NCBI GenBank assembly: GCA_026874595.1
Contig: CM049308.1
Coordinates: 46,881,327 to 46,945,326 of the forward strand
Direction of reading: 5' to 3'
Origin: Sipunculus nudus
Lineage: Eukaryota > Annelida > Sipuncula > Golfingiida > Sipunculidae
Length of the DNA stretch: 64,000 nt
In this document: one piece after another, positions 1-12,138 of the stretch
How positions within the stretch are numbered: the first letter of the stretch is position 1
Layout: each line of letters opens with the position of its first letter
Notes under the pieces: generated by a model
What the model saw: only the letters and a program-made list of their open reading frames with translations
The model's database searches: none
Told to the model about the DNA's origin: nothing
Translations under genes and position numbers: made by a program

Positions 1-397
1 TCAGGCTTATATCTCAGGACTGGTTGGACATATCCCCCTGAAATTTTGCATGTGTATAGATCTCACATAGTTCCTAATCATACACAAAATTTGTGGCGCC
101 ACCTGCCACTATTTTTGCACAAGTCCTTCTGTTTGTCTGCTGTGGGATAAAATCACTCATATACATGTAGTGGTTTGACTTTTCTGCCTAAAATTTTGCA
201 TGTGTATACATCTTGGACAGCTTTCTGGATCTGTGGTAGGTGGCGCAACCTACATACACATTTGGCTGCAGACATCCAGGCTAATATGCAACACTTCACT
301 CTATTTCCCCTTGCCACTCAATCCATGCCTCACTTCACCAGTTCCACTCTGATTTAGGCGGATACACGTAGTCGCTTGTCGACTACCCGTATTCTAG
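1..397 (+). mobile_element. R5 Helentron-like repeat, 3' end
   Basis: This is the 3' part of repeat family R5 and it runs in from outside the window. It carries the R5 phrase on auto-like units seen again at 18401-20125 and 21885-23500 (cacatatctcaggaac-type text and GTGGCGCCACC at about 93). It ends with a 7-bp stem hairpin at 368-386 (GTAGTCG/CGACTAC), then CTAG at 394-397 and TT. A hairpin followed by CTAG|T is the 3' terminus expected of Helitron/Helentron elements. The subterminal GCGGATAC near 358-365 matches, in inverse, the GTATCCGC of the R5 5' end. The family assignment is inference from structure; no coding sequence is present. Confidence 0.65.
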
Positions 398-1069
398 TTA
401 TATCATACATTCATCACCATAGCACAAAGGTAGCATACAGCAACATGTTATGCTCCTCTAAATGTGTGCTGATTCTGTCTTCATGCCAGCATACAGTGTG
501 AAAGCCATCACCTTATTGCAAAAGAAGCAAATAATCTGTACATCAAACACGTGTGAGCTCCTACATATGTGCGAATCCAGTCATGCATGCATGTAGTCTA
601 AATAATTTATGGATACGATTTTCTGTGGAAACACGCATGGTGTTCAAATACATGTAACCAGTACATGTATTTTTTATTTAAGCACTACAATCTGATATTT
701 CCAAACTTCATTAACAAAGGTTTACATGAATGTGAAGTTGATCGTGAAATTAACCAAATTTGATACCAGACATAATAGCTAAATTTCTTTCATCCATCGC
801 CTATAGGGAAATCAAACAGAAGAAATCAGAAAAATTAATATAATAAAACAAAGCTCAGCAAATAACACTTTCATTTGAAAATGCAGTATTAAACAAATTT
901 TACAGGATTTTAACATTCGAAGTGCTAATGAAAAACACTTAAAATTTCAATACGTACGCAGCGGGCATATAGAATCTGACAGGTGTGAGCTTCTTATATA
1001 TGTCTTTATTCTGCCACGCATGCATTGTAAGCTAGTTAAACGTTATTTTATATCGATTGTTTATTTTAT
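398..1069. other. AT-rich intronic sequence, no gene seen
   Basis: Single-copy looking, AT-rich sequence. I see no splice-flanked exon, no RNA gene and no repeat family shared with the rest of the window. It is presumed to be intron of the MAP4K-like gene because exons of that gene lie downstream on the same strand. Confidence 0.5.
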
Positions 1070-1290
1070 TTGTATATATATTTTATATGGATTGTACAGT
1101 TAGTTATAACAACTATAACAAGCCCCTCTCCATGGCTCGAATTGCTGCGTTCGGTAGTATATAGGGTTGGAGATAATCGGAGAACACGGAGAAAACAACC
1201 GACCATGAAAGGACCACTGCAACCCACTCTGATAGGAACGATGTTGATCAGATCTGAGGCTTTTGAGATAGATGAGCATCTCACCACTCG
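1070..1290 (-). repeat. tRNA-derived SINE, diverged copy
   Basis: About 200 bp matches a second copy at 25800-26008. The shared text includes a 'ctctccatggct' stretch, a 'cggtagt' stretch and 'ggaccactgcaacccactct'. In the better copy the minus-strand 5' end resembles a tRNA A box. Here that head (around 1262-1300) is more degraded. The order, read on the minus strand, is tRNA-like head, central body and AT-rich tail. The SINE call rests mainly on the second copy. Confidence 0.5.
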
Positions 1291-1920
1291 ACTGTCCACA
1301 TCATTACTTTGAAACAGATATAGGGCTGAAATACTAAAAATTATATATATTTCAAATGTCAGCACAATTTTATTAATGCATGTGATATTTTGCAATTGCA
1401 CTAAATAATTTTTGCATGAAAGTTACGTTGATCGCAGAATCTAATTACATGTATGTTGGTTTCAAATATCCTAATGATTAGTGTTTATGGACATATGAAG
1501 TTCTTAATTTTATTTTAGATTTTGACACAGAAGTTTCTTGCGCCATCACCTCTCCAAAGCATTTATCAGCATGCAAATAAAGGGAAATTAAAATTGCAAT
1601 TGAAACTGTTCTACAATTCAAGGATGAAAATGCATGACAAAACAGACAGATCTAGCCCAGGAAATAACACTTTCATTTGAGAACAATCACAAAGTATGCA
1701 ACTGCTCAGCAGAACTCGGAAAATAATGTTTTCTGTTCGATGTGCTAGACAAAGGCAAATTTAGCATAATTTCAAAATCAACAAAACCAGAATTCAACCA
1801 TAAAGTCATAATACATTCTTGAAACCCTTATAAATGAATTTCTTGACCCCGAAAACTTAGAAATAGTGCACTTGCAATGCATTCTAGGACTCATATAACT
1901 GGATATATAGATATTTTATA
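1291..1920. other. AT-rich intronic sequence, no gene seen
   Basis: No exon, RNA gene or repeat shared with the rest of the window is visible. Presumed intron. Confidence 0.45.
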
Positions 1921-2590
1921 ATCCGGCGGCCATATTGGCCGCCATCTTGGATTTTGACCAAGATAATGAATTCTGCTTGGCCCTATATCTGAAAATATTG
2001 AGTATAGTATGGACAACTGTTATGCCAAGTTTCATGCTTCTTTCATTTTTTGCACAATTCTTCTCTTAACAGCTGGACTATGAGCTATGGGACCTCAAAG
2101 TACCCCCCAGAATAGTAAAAAATTTCATACAAAAACTTCAATATCTCATTAACTACATCACTTATGGTCATGATTTTTCCCATACATATTTATCATGAGA
2201 CGTTTCATCAGTTTCTGCAGACTGGTGGTGCCACCTGTATTTTTTCGATTTTTTACGAATTGTTTTCTCTATTTTTGAGACCTTTAAAAATGTGAACATC
2301 TGTTAACAGGGCACAAATCGTAACAACTGGACCTAGAATCTTTGTTCTTGACACAGTGAGAGACCTATGAAAAGTCTCCATGGAAACTGAAGTAAGGTCT
2401 CTGTTACCCATATCCTTTGAGCTGTTGGGCTCCCAATTACCCCCCCCCCCCCCAGAATAAGGGCAAATTTGATAAAAACCAACTGCAACATCTCAATAAC
2501 TGCAACACTGATGGTCATGATTTTTGGCATACATATTGATCAAGAGGTGTTCCATCAGTTCCTGCAGACTGGTGGTGCCACCTGTATTTT
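1921..2590 (+). mobile_element. R2-variant (R2c) repeat fragment with palindromic lead
   Basis: It begins with a GGCGGCC/GGCCGCC inverted repeat at about 1924-1942. Text of the R2c subfamily follows: 'gttaacagggcacaaatc', 'acctagaatc', two tandem units ending in 'ctgcagactggtggtgccacctgtatttt' (quoted in part). The same text recurs at 17566-17765, 24331-24726, 42900-42990 and 45617-46155. A C-run lies at about 2441-2453. R1 is inserted at the T-run at 2586-2591. No coding potential is apparent. Confidence 0.5.
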
Positions 2591-5500
2591 TCAGTGAACC
2601 TGTGAGCTTATGCAATGGTGTGGCGTCGTCCGTCGGCCATCGTCTGTACGTTAACCTATACTATCCTGAAAATGGCAAGAGTTAGCATCACAAAATTTAT
2701 GCAAAAAAATTAGTCTTCGAAAAAACTCTATCAGATTTTGCTTATTTTTTGGCTAACTGTGTTTTCTTAGATATATAGGGAAAAAGTTCAACAACCTTTA
2801 AAAATCTTCTTCTCCGAAACTATTTAGCCAAATTGTCCAATCTTTCTTAGAAATTATCACTTGAACAATCTCTCTCAAGTTTGTTCAAATGGTTTGAGTT
2901 CGGTGATTTTTGGCCAAGTTACAGGAAGTTGAACTTAGTCATCTGTCCAAAAAAGCATACTTAAATTACAATCTCAGAAATGGCTCGAGCTATCATCACC
3001 AAATTTAATGCCAATGTTGGTCACATGAGTCATATCTGAACTTGAGGTATTGGTGGCACCACCTGCATCGGCCTTTTTTGTACGGGGGTCATCAGTGCCT
3101 GTATCATACTGACTGCTTCAAAAAACTTCTTCTCTGAAACCATATGGCCAAATTGTTTAATATCGCACAGAAATGATCCTAGGGTAGTGCTTTCTGAAGT
3201 TTGTTCAAATGGTCTCAGTTCAGTGACTTTTGGCCAAGTTATGGGAAGCTGAATTTAGTCATATGCCATAACAGCCCATTTTAGCTCAGTGGCTACAAAG
3301 ATCTTCTTCTCAAAAACCACTGGGCCAAATTCTTAAATCTCACACATTAATTATCCTCAGATGTTGATAATTCAAGTTTGTTCAAATGGTTTTGGTTCAG
3401 TGCTTTTTGGCTGAGTTACTGGAAGCTGAACTTAGCCAGTTTGCTGTATCTTCCTATATGAGTTATAAACCTGCAAAACGTTTTTCGACTGATGCCACTG
3501 AAGCCAGTTTGTTTAATATTTTACAGATATAATCCCCTGAATAATTCTTATAATAATTGTCTTTTATGGTTCCATAGAATGAATTTTGGCTGAATTACAA
3601 AGATTGAATTGAGTCATTTTACCATATATGTTAGCTGTGTGAAGCAAATACATCTAGCCTTGCACCAGTTTATCAGCATCGGTTACATCATGCCTCTAGA
3701 CATTTAGATTTCAGGTTATCTATGTTTCATATTGACAAGAATGTTTTTTAAAAGCTTTTAAAAAATGTAGATTTATGAGTTTAGATATTCTTCATGCCAG
3801 GCAATGTTTACAATCACAGGTATACGGCTCTCTTTTGGTATATAAAGACGGCTGTATATGGATTATAAATAATTGGTATCCATACTCAACTTTATTCAAG
3901 ATTTTGCCATCAGTGAGATGTATCTGTAATATAATTATGCATTCAGTATGCATCTGTAGTAATTTTTAGCGAACCTGTGAGGTAATGCGATGGTTTGGCA
4001 TCGTCTGTCCTCATCGTCAACCCATACTATTTCGAAAACAACTGGAGCTAGTATCATGAAATTTAATGCAAAAAATTAGCCATCTGAAAAACTCAAAACA
4101 GTCAAGCCAAATTGTTCAATATTTCACAGAAATAATCTTTTATACCATGTCTTTCAAGTTTGTTCGAATGGTTCAAGTTCGGTGAATTTTGGCCGAGTTA
4201 CAGGAAGTAAAACTTAGCTAACTGTCCAAAAAAGCACACTAAAATGACAATCTCAGAAACGGCCGGAGTTATCATCACCAAATTTTATGCCAGTGTTGGT
4301 CACATGAGTCATATATGAAATTCAGGTGTTGGTGGCGTCAGCTGCATTGACCTTTTTTGTACGGGGGTCATTGGTCATCTGTACATTAACCCATAATTTC
4401 TCAGGAATAGCAGGAGCTACCATCCCTAGATTTTATGCAATAATCTGTTACATATCAAATTTTGTGGGATTCAGCTTATTTTTTGCTATCTGCATTTACT
4501 TAGATTTTATAGGGAAAAAGCTGGAAAACCTTTAAAAGTCTTCTTCTTGTAAACAATCCAGCCAAATTGTTCAATATTTTACAAAAATGATCCCAGAGGC
4601 AAGCCCTCTCAAGTTTGTTCAAATGTTTTGCATTTGATGAATTTTAGTGGTGTTACACGAATTTGAACAGTCATTTGCCAATTAAACATACTGACATGGT
4701 AATCCTGGAACAACAGAAGCTAACATTACCAAGTATTGTGCAAATGTTGGTCACATGACTCAGATTTTAAGTTGCAGATTTTGTGGTGCCACCTACATTG
4801 ACCTGTTTTTTATGGGCAAAAACCTCATTATTTTAGCCTCTTTCAGCTTAAAATGTTTATGATGAAACTGTTAAGTTGAATCGTTCAATTTTTTAAAAGA
4901 ATTATCCTAGGACATGGTTCTTTCAATCATATCAGAAAAGCTTAAGTTGGTATTATGGCAATTATTATGTCTATTTCAAACTAAGGACTGCAAAACTGTT
5001 CTTCTACAAAATTATTGTTTCAATTATAACTTCTATAACATTGCACAAAAATTATTCTTAGGTGGCCTTTGTTCAAGTTTACATGAATGATTTTTGGCAG
5101 AATTATTGGACCTTTAACAATGAAAGGACTGCATCTTTTATTATTCTAGATATTTTGATAAAAAATTTATGAATATGATAGCTTTAAAAAAGGCATTTTA
5201 GCCAAAGTCTTTCAGTATGTGTAAACAGAATTACCAACAGGCCAAGATTGTGTTTGTATCTTTAAATAGGTTGAGAAACTGCCAACTGTTTCAGATTTTG
5301 CAACAGATCAAGAGTTCATTCAGTGCAGCCAGATGTAGGTCAAGAGTTCAGTCAGTGCAGCCAAGCGCAAGGCATGTGATCACCTAATGGGTGACATGTG
5401 AACACCTCATGGCCACCATGTGATCACCTCATGGGTGTCATGGCCCTCAGGGCTGCATGTGGACTACCAACTGTGTCAGATTATGCAACAGGTCAAGAGT

Positions 5501-8500
5501 TCACTCAGTGCAGCCAGGTACAAGTCAAAAGTTCACTCAGTCTAGCCAGGTGCAGGTCATGAGTTCACTTAGTGCAGTAGCCTGAGCCAGCAAATTGGTC
5601 ACAGTTCACTCGGGCAACTGCCTTTCTCACCTAAGCCTGGTCAGCCCCATGCATCAGACTCAGGGTAAGTTTGATGTATTGGCCTGATATTTTGACCTGT
5701 CTATGTGTCTTTGATGGCTTTCTCGTTCACAAGACATGTGATGCCACCTACAATGACGTTTGCACAGTGTAAGCACCAGCTTCTTTCTACAGAGGAATTT
5801 GATATATCAGCCTGAAATGGGGCATTTGTATATATCTCTGATAGCTTCGTTGTATACAAGACTGGTGGTGCCAGCTACAATCATTTTTGTGTTGTGTGCA
5901 CCAATGCCAGAATTTCAGCAGTGTTGTTTTTAGCTCAGCTGACTGTAAGTAATCTGAGCTATAGTCGTGGTCCATTGTCCGTCGTCCGTCCGTCTGTCCG
6001 TCCGTCCGTCCGTAGATGTGGCACCTTTTGAAACCGTAAGACCTAAGAATCCAAAATTCGGCATAATGTTAGATGTCCCCAAGATCTCCTACCAAGCCGA
6101 AAACTGGGTCTTTGCAACTTCGTTCCTTTGAGAAATTAAGGAAAAACCTCTATTTTTTTTTTAAAAACCTATTTTCACACTTCAGGACTGCCTAATATCA
6201 AAACCACTCATTTGTTTTTCCTCATATTTACCATAAATATTCCTCTATATAGTTCCTATGGACATGCCAGAAATTATGTCTGTATTATTTAATTTAAAAA
6301 AGTTATGGGCCCAAACATAATGCATTTTGTAAAAATTCAGGAAACATATTTGATCACTTAACACAAAAAATGTTAAAGCTATGGACCTTTTTTCCAGTAA
6401 TATAACTTTAATTAATCAAAATTAAATTGTATACCCAAAATTAGATGAAAATCTTTCAAATTTTTTAAAATATTAATAAAAATAAAAAATTGGTACCTTA
6501 AATTTTGCCCAAATTTGACCATGGCATGTTTTTTTTCCTGTAAGTACTGTGGATTTAATTTTCACAGCATGTTTTTGTTTGCATTTCAACTGTTGACACC
6601 AAAAATTTGAAACTAATTGATCAAAAACTGTAGATTTTATTCAGGTTTTCAAGCACCATGTAACATATTGTTTACATCAAGCTAATGTTATGCAGTTTGC
6701 AAGAGCTCAGCTCCCCAGCTTCAGCTCTAAGTTCCTTAAATTCGGCATACAGTTAGATGTCTCCAAAATCCCCTACCATGCCAAGAATTTGGTCACTAGG
6801 ACTTAATACCTTTGAGATATTAATGAAAAACTTCATTTTTTCCATTAAAAACCCATTGTTACACTTCAAGACTGCCAAATATCAAAACCACTGATCTGAC
6901 TTTAATCATAAATAATATACATATTTTTCAATCTCTATGCACATGCCAGAATGATGTCAGTATTGCGTAATTGTTTTAAGTTATGGGCCCAAACATAATG
7001 CACTTTGTAAAAAATCAAGAAATATATATTTACTCCCTTAACAAGGGCATTGCTGAAGCTAGAGATTTTTTTGTCAGGGATGTAACATTATTTAATCAAG
7101 ATTCAATTGAATACCCAAAATTAGTTCTGAATTTTTCAAATTTTATAAGTTATTAGTATAAATATAAAATTAGTACCTTAAATTTTGCCCAACTGTGACC
7201 ATGGCACGTTTGTTTCCTGTGAGCACTGTTGATATAATTTTCATATCATGCACACATAAGGATTTCAGCTTTTTAGTTTAGAAAGCTGAAAGAAATTGGC
7301 CAAAAATTGTAGCTTTTATTAATGTTTTTTATAAGACCCTGTCAGACTTTGGCTCTCTCCAGCCCCTCTTGAGTCACCTGTATTATGCATGCTTGGGGCG
7401 AGGCATACACGGAATCCAGGCAGCTTATGGCCAGCCACAGTTGATCCAGGTGTCCAACCCAACTCATCTAGTAGTTTTAACCAACAACATAACAATAAAC
7501 AATAAATTAATAAATTTTTATTGGTTTTTAATAACAAATTTAAGAAAAATAAAAAAGGAATTTGTTAGTTTATAATTACAGGAAATTAACTTGCAGTTAC
7601 TGATGATATAAGAATCTTGTATCGAAGGGTAGAATGTCACGTATTCCAAATAACACCATGCAGTCACCTATGGCATTTTTCAGTTCAATTTTAATGATAA
7701 AGAAGTAAATCATATTATTCATTACTAATCATTAGGGATCATATGAAGGAAATTAATGATAGACAAAGATGCAGTTGATAATATTAATCTAAATTACTAC
7801 TGTGTCTAGTGTGTACATTGATGTGAAATTAGTCCAAAATGAATTTTTTACAGTTATTTTTTAATATAAATAAAAGCCATAAAACCAGGTACTTATGATC
7901 ATTATTTAAATGTGTGAATTTTGTATATTCTGGATTCTCAACATCATTGTTTGGTGAAAACTGAATAAATACCAGACATGGTGCGAATACTTATTAATTG
8001 TATTTAAATATGAATATGATTATGTACTCCATTATAAAATTTCTTGCATAAAGAATGGGAATTCAGGTAAAAATGAAAGTATATGAATACTCGTGCAAAT
8101 ACTTTCAAAATGTATTCATGAATGCATTCATGAATATATTCTTTAATATTATTTTAATAATCATTTCAGTTATATTTCATTTTAAAAAATCATACTATTC
8201 TCTTATTATTTTTAATAAAAATTATATTTGGGACAATATTGGTAATTTTTTTTAATAAATAGTTAAACTCTTATATTATATGTTCTGCTTATAAGTTATA
8301 TGGCCAAGTCAAAATCTGTGTGACAATAGTATTTAATAAAATAAATGAAATCAATCCTCTTCCCTGTCTCCAAAGGAACTATCAAAATCATACATAAGCT
8401 AAACAACAACAACTCATAATACAGCTTATATTTATTACCACACAAAACCAGCATGTACCTCATTTCTAAATAATATTTTTTTATCATATATAACAGCTGA

Positions 8501-8659
8501 GCGTCGTGACCCATAGGTCCCTTGTTGTGTAATTGTTTCGTATTCAAAATGTTTAGTACTTGCATTGTTCATATACATGAGAAGTAATGGTCCATCATTG
8601 AAGCATTATACCTGGTGTATTTCCCAATGCACAGGTTCGCACTAGGCCTGTAGGCCTTG
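2591..8659 (+). mobile_element. R1 Helentron-like element, full length, split by R2
   Basis: The 5' end follows a T-run and reads GTGAACCTGTGAGC (elsewhere GCGAACCTGTGAGC). The 3' end reads CACAGGTTCGC, then AGGCC-TGTA-GGCCT hairpin, then TTG|T. GCGAACCTGTG and CACAGGTTCGC form the subterminal inverted repeat. A GTCGTCCGTCGG-rich stretch lies just inside the 5' end. Internal repeats include a second 5'-like start at about 3969, palindromic GGTGGC(G/A)CCACC sites, and a 45-bp-scale array of 'gtcaagagttcactcagtg' units at about 5310-5580. An R2 element splits it at 5931-8524. No open frame looks like a protein. Confidence 0.7.
5931..8524 (+). mobile_element. R2 Helentron-like element, full length
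   Basis: The 5' end is TTTT|TAGCTCAGCTGACT, followed by a second CTGAGCT forming a short fold-back and then a (GTCC)n run at about 5985-6013. The body holds two related ~700-bp blocks, each starting near 'ggcatacagttagatgtc'. The 3' end is CAGCTGAGCG, then near-palindromic GACCCATAGGTC (GACCCATGGGTC in other copies), then CCTTG|TT. A near-identical copy lies at 42994-45615. It is inserted in R1: uninterrupted R1 copies at about 29840 and 41905 read gatgTTTgtgtaattg-type text at the same point. Confidence 0.75.
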
Positions 8660-8840
8660 TCATGATTTTGGGCAATGCATCTTGAAAGGTATTACAATAT
8701 CATTTACTGATAGCTATGCCATCCTGTGCGCCCTTTTTAAACCCCGATTGAGTTTTTTAATAGAAATAATGTTTCAGTCGATAACCTTGATTTCCATGTA
8801 GTCCAATTGCTAGGTTTCACCTGAGCTACGGGATGCTATT
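8660..8840. other. Short unique intronic stretch
   Basis: Nothing recognisable lies between the R1 3' end and the minisatellite. Confidence 0.4.
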
Positions 8841-9366
8841 CTGTGTACCATGTGACTAGGCAGGGAGTCACACTTCTCTGTGTACTATCTGACTAGTCAG
8901 AGAGTCATATACTTCTCTGTGAACCATATGACTAGTCAGGGAGTCACACACTTCTGTGTGTACCATCTGACTAGTCAGGGAGTCATATACTTCTCTCTGT
9001 ACCATCTGACTAGTCAGGGAGTCATACACTTCTCGTACCATTTGACTAGTCAGGGAGTCATAAACTTCTGTGTGTACCATCTGACAAGTAAGGGGTCATA
9101 TACTTCTCTTTGTACCATTTGAGTAGTCATTCACTTCTCTCTGTACCATTTGACTTTTCAGGGAGTCATAAACTTCTCTTTGTACCATCTGAATAATCAG
9201 GGAGTCATACACTTATCTGTGGACCATCTGACTTGTCAGGGAATCATACACTTATCTGTCTACCATTAGACAAGTCAGGGAGCCATAAACTTCTGTGTGG
9301 ACCACCTGACTAGTCAGGGAATCACACTTCCCCGTGTACCATCTGACTATTTAGGGAGTCATACAC
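8841..9366. repeat. 39-bp palindromic minisatellite, ~14 units
   Basis: About 14 tandem units of roughly 39 bp (range 31-40), each close to 'gtaccatctgactagtcagg' plus 'gagtcatacacttctctgt'. Most units hold CTGACTAGTCAG or a one- to two-base variant; CTGACTAGTCAG is a perfect 12-bp palindrome. Divergence is highest in the second half (units from 9073 on). Both strands read open over short stretches only because of the periodicity. No gene is called here. Confidence 0.9.
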
Positions 9367-9756
9367 AAAGTGTAACAACCAGGGCTTGTCGCTTATAAAT
9401 AAGTAACTGTGCAGCTTAAGCAATGATCACAATGAAAAACATTGGGTCGTGATAGGCACAAGGTCGATCCCTTTCATGTTTGTACAGCCAACTGTGGTTC
9501 TACATGCTTTTAATAACCATAAAGTCAAGATTTCTTAAAGTTTTTAAGGCTGTTGAGATCACATAATTCAAACTAAACTATTTGCAGCAAATCACAGGAA
9601 TGGTTAAAGTCAGGTATGGAATCCCTCCTTTTGTGGCAGCCCTCTTCATGTGGCACCTTTGAGATGCCCATGTATCCCAAGCTGCAAGGAAGGAGAAAAC
9701 AATTTTTTTAGATAGCACCACCAGTCATATGTACAAGATGATGCCCTATATTTTTT
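9367..9756. other. Unique intronic sequence, no gene seen
   Basis: Moderately AT-rich single-copy sequence with no splice-flanked exon or repeat family that I recognise. Confidence 0.4.
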
Positions 9757-10877
9757 TAGCCCTCAGCCCTTAGGCTGATGGGCTATTGTCGTCACCCAAG
9801 CTGTCCGTCCGTCCGTCCATCCGGCGTCCGTTAACTTTTACTTTGTGAGCGGGATATCTAGAAAAGGATTCACCATCAGAATTTTATTTCCTCGGTACAG
9901 ATGTATATTGACAATATCTCGGTCAAGTTCGAAGATGGGGGACCTTGACCTATTTTTCTACATTTTAGAGCTGATTATAGAAAAACACTTAGATGCTTAT
10001 TACTCAGGAACCATTTGGTGGATTTTCACAAAACTTACTATGATTATTTGGACTAATAGTCTGTACCTGCTACACAAGTTTGGTGGCGCCACCTACAATT
10101 TCTGATTTTTTATGAATTTTTATCAGATTTTTCAACTTTGGGCTTGTGAGCGGGATATCTCTAAAAGGATTCACCGTAGGAATTTTATTTTTATGGTGAA
10201 GATGTATATTGACAAAATCTCGGTCAGGTTCGAAGATGGGTGACCTTGACCTATTTTTCTACGTTTCAGAGCTGATTATAGAAAAAACATTTAGAAGCTT
10301 ATTTCTCAGGAACCATTGGGTGGATTTTCACAATACTTACTATGATCATAGGGACTGATGGTCTGTAACTGCTGCACAATTTTGGGGGCGCCACCTACAA
10401 TTTCTGATTTTTAATGAATTTTTCTTGGATTTTTCAACTTTGGCCTTGTGAGCGAGATATCTCTAAAAGGATTCACAATAGGAATTTTATTTTTTTGGTA
10501 AAGATGTATATCGACAAAATCTCAGTCAAGTTCGAAGATGGGTGACCGTGACCTACTTTTCAAGGTCACAGAGCTTATAATAGAATAAAACTTAGAAGCT
10601 TATTTTTCAGGAAGCATTTGGTGGATTAATTATGAATCATGGTACATACCTCTCCAGTTTAAATTTATAACTGAGACATGTACAGATATACATCCAGATC
10701 TGTGAGAACAGATATTTAGTACTTGTTACTGTTACCACAGTTTAAATTTATAACTGAGACATGTACAGATATACATCCAGATCTGTGAGAACAGATATTT
10801 AGTACTTGTTACTGTAACCACCTTTAAACACTGTTCTTTTGGCTGAGGGCTTTTGTCAGCTTCTGCTGATATTCTAG
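9757..10877 (+). mobile_element. R3 Helentron-like element, full length
   Basis: After seven T's the element starts TAGCCCTCAGCCCTTAGG, followed by GTCCGTCCGTCC at about 9803-9818. Two and a half internal units of about 300 bp begin 'gtgagcgggatatct', and two carry (T)GG(T/G)GGCGCCACCTACAATTT. The 3' side has GGCTGAGGGCT (inverse of AGCCCTCAGCC), a hairpin TCAGC-TTCT-GCTGA at 10856-10869, and CTAG at 10874-10877 followed by TTT. A second copy of the same structure lies at 49206-50236. No protein is encoded. Confidence 0.75.
10657..10820 (+). repeat. 82-bp tandem duplication inside R3
   Basis: Two nearly identical units starting 'agtttaaatttataactgag' and ending 'acttgttactgt'. The other R3 copy (49206-50236) has one unit, so the duplication arose after the copies separated. 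Confidence 0.85.
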
Positions 10878-11038
10878 TTTACTACCAAGTTACAGCAAAG
10901 GTGTCAGTTATTTAATGTCACAGTAGATGATTAATCTCTGTCATAACAAGTAATGTTCCAACAGGATATCAATGGATTTAATGTCACAGTAGTTGATGAA
11001 TTATGCTGGATTTTATAACTCAAATCTTGTGATTTCAG

Positions 11039-11131
11039 AGTTTGTGAAAGTAGTCAATATGACTGGCCGCCTCAAGTCAAGCCGCCGACAAGCTGCTGAA
11101 TTGCATTTTGACTTCCCAGTAGAATCACTAG
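11039..11131 (+). CDS. MAP4K3: MAP4K3/5-like kinase, CNH-domain exon (visible exon 1)
   Basis: A 93-bp exon with an acceptor tgtgatttcag|AG and donor CTAG|gtaagg. It contributes 2 bases, 30 codons (FVKVVNMTGRLKSSRRQAAE followed by LHFDFPVESL) and 1 base, so it ends in phase 1. When joined to the exon at 18272 the split codon becomes GTG and the frame stays open. The text resembles the late citron-homology (CNH) region of MAP4K3 and MAP4K5, cytoplasmic Ste20-type kinases of the GCK-I family that act upstream of JNK, mTORC1 and Hippo signalling; the CNH region is regulatory. The internal ATG at about 11059 is probably not a start. Upstream exons are not visible in this window. Assignment to MAP4K3/5 over MAP4K1/2 is from memory of the family and less sure than the family call. 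Confidence 0.82.
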
Positions 11132-11275
11132 GTAAGGATTTGGGACAAAATGTTTCTGGTTGAAGTGATGCAGAAAATAACATCCTCAGGGTGCCACAGT
11201 GGAAAAAATGTCCAATGTTTAATTTAATCATAGAAAACAGGGCTGTTGTGTAGTTTAATTAACTCTTATATTGTT
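11132..11275 (+). other. Start of the intron after visible exon 1
   Basis: It opens with a consensus donor (gtaagg). The rest is unique sequence up to the tandem R2 pair. The whole intron spans 11132-18271. Confidence 0.6.
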
Positions 11276-12138
11276 AGCTCAGCTGACTATAAGTCATCTG
11301 AGCTATAGTCGTGGTCCTTTGTCCATTCGTCCATCTGGCCATAAACAGGGCACATTTTAAAACTACATACAGTTAGATGTCCCCAAAATCTCCTACGATA
11401 CTGAAAATTGGGTCACTAGGACTTAGTTCCTTCGAGATATTAAGGAAAAACCTCCATTTTCCATAAAAAAAGCCATTTTTACACTTCAAGGCTGCCTAAT
11501 ATCAAAACCACTGATCTGTTTTTGATCATATTTAGTTATTATATTCTTCCATACATTTTCTATAAACATACCAAAAATTATCTCAGTATTGCTTATTGAT
11601 TTGAAGTTATGGGCCCAAATATAATGCAATAAAAAAAATCAGGAAATACATTTACTCACTTAACATGAGAATTGCTTAAGCTTAAGAGACTTTTTTTTCA
11701 GGGATATAACTTTTTTTAATCAAGATTCAATTGTTTACCCAAAATAAGATCTTAATTTTGCAAATTTTTCAAGTTATTAGCATAAATAAAAAATCAAGAC
11801 ATTAAATTTTGTCCAACTTTGGCAACAGCACAATTTTTCCATGTCAGCACAGTTGATTTAATTTTCACAGCATATATACATAAGGATTTAATCGTTAAAA
11901 ATCTGAAATTTCAAAGGAATTGATTGAAATGAGTAGCTTTTATTCAAGTTTTCATACACCATGTCAAGTGTTGTTTACATCTAGCCCACCTAGTAACACA
12001 GCCTTCACTTGCATTATGTAACCCATCCCAATCAGCTTGACTTGGCTCAGCTTGGCCACTACTAGCGGGCTTCCCCTCTGCTCTGCACTCCCCCCCCCCC
12101 CCCCCAATGGTGTTTAAACTAGATGAATGTTATAATTT
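11276..12138 (+). mobile_element. Short R2 element, tandem unit 1
   Basis: It starts (TT)AGCTCAGCTGACTATAAG and carries the R2 blocks 'cagttagatgtccccaaaatc' (quoted in part) and 'ggcccaaatataatgcaat'. It then diverges into a section with 'cccacctagtaacacagcc', ending in a C-run at 12090-12105. There is no R2 3' hairpin. Unit 2 follows head-to-tail with a period of 865 bp. Confidence 0.7.

Noticed and set aside
8841-9366. CRISPR-like array
   Set aside because: The units have no unique spacers; this is a diverged minisatellite in eukaryotic intron sequence.
11059-11131. ATG in visible exon 1 as a translation start
   Set aside because: Codons before it are open, a strong acceptor precedes them, and CNH text continues upstream of the ATG; internal Met is more likely.
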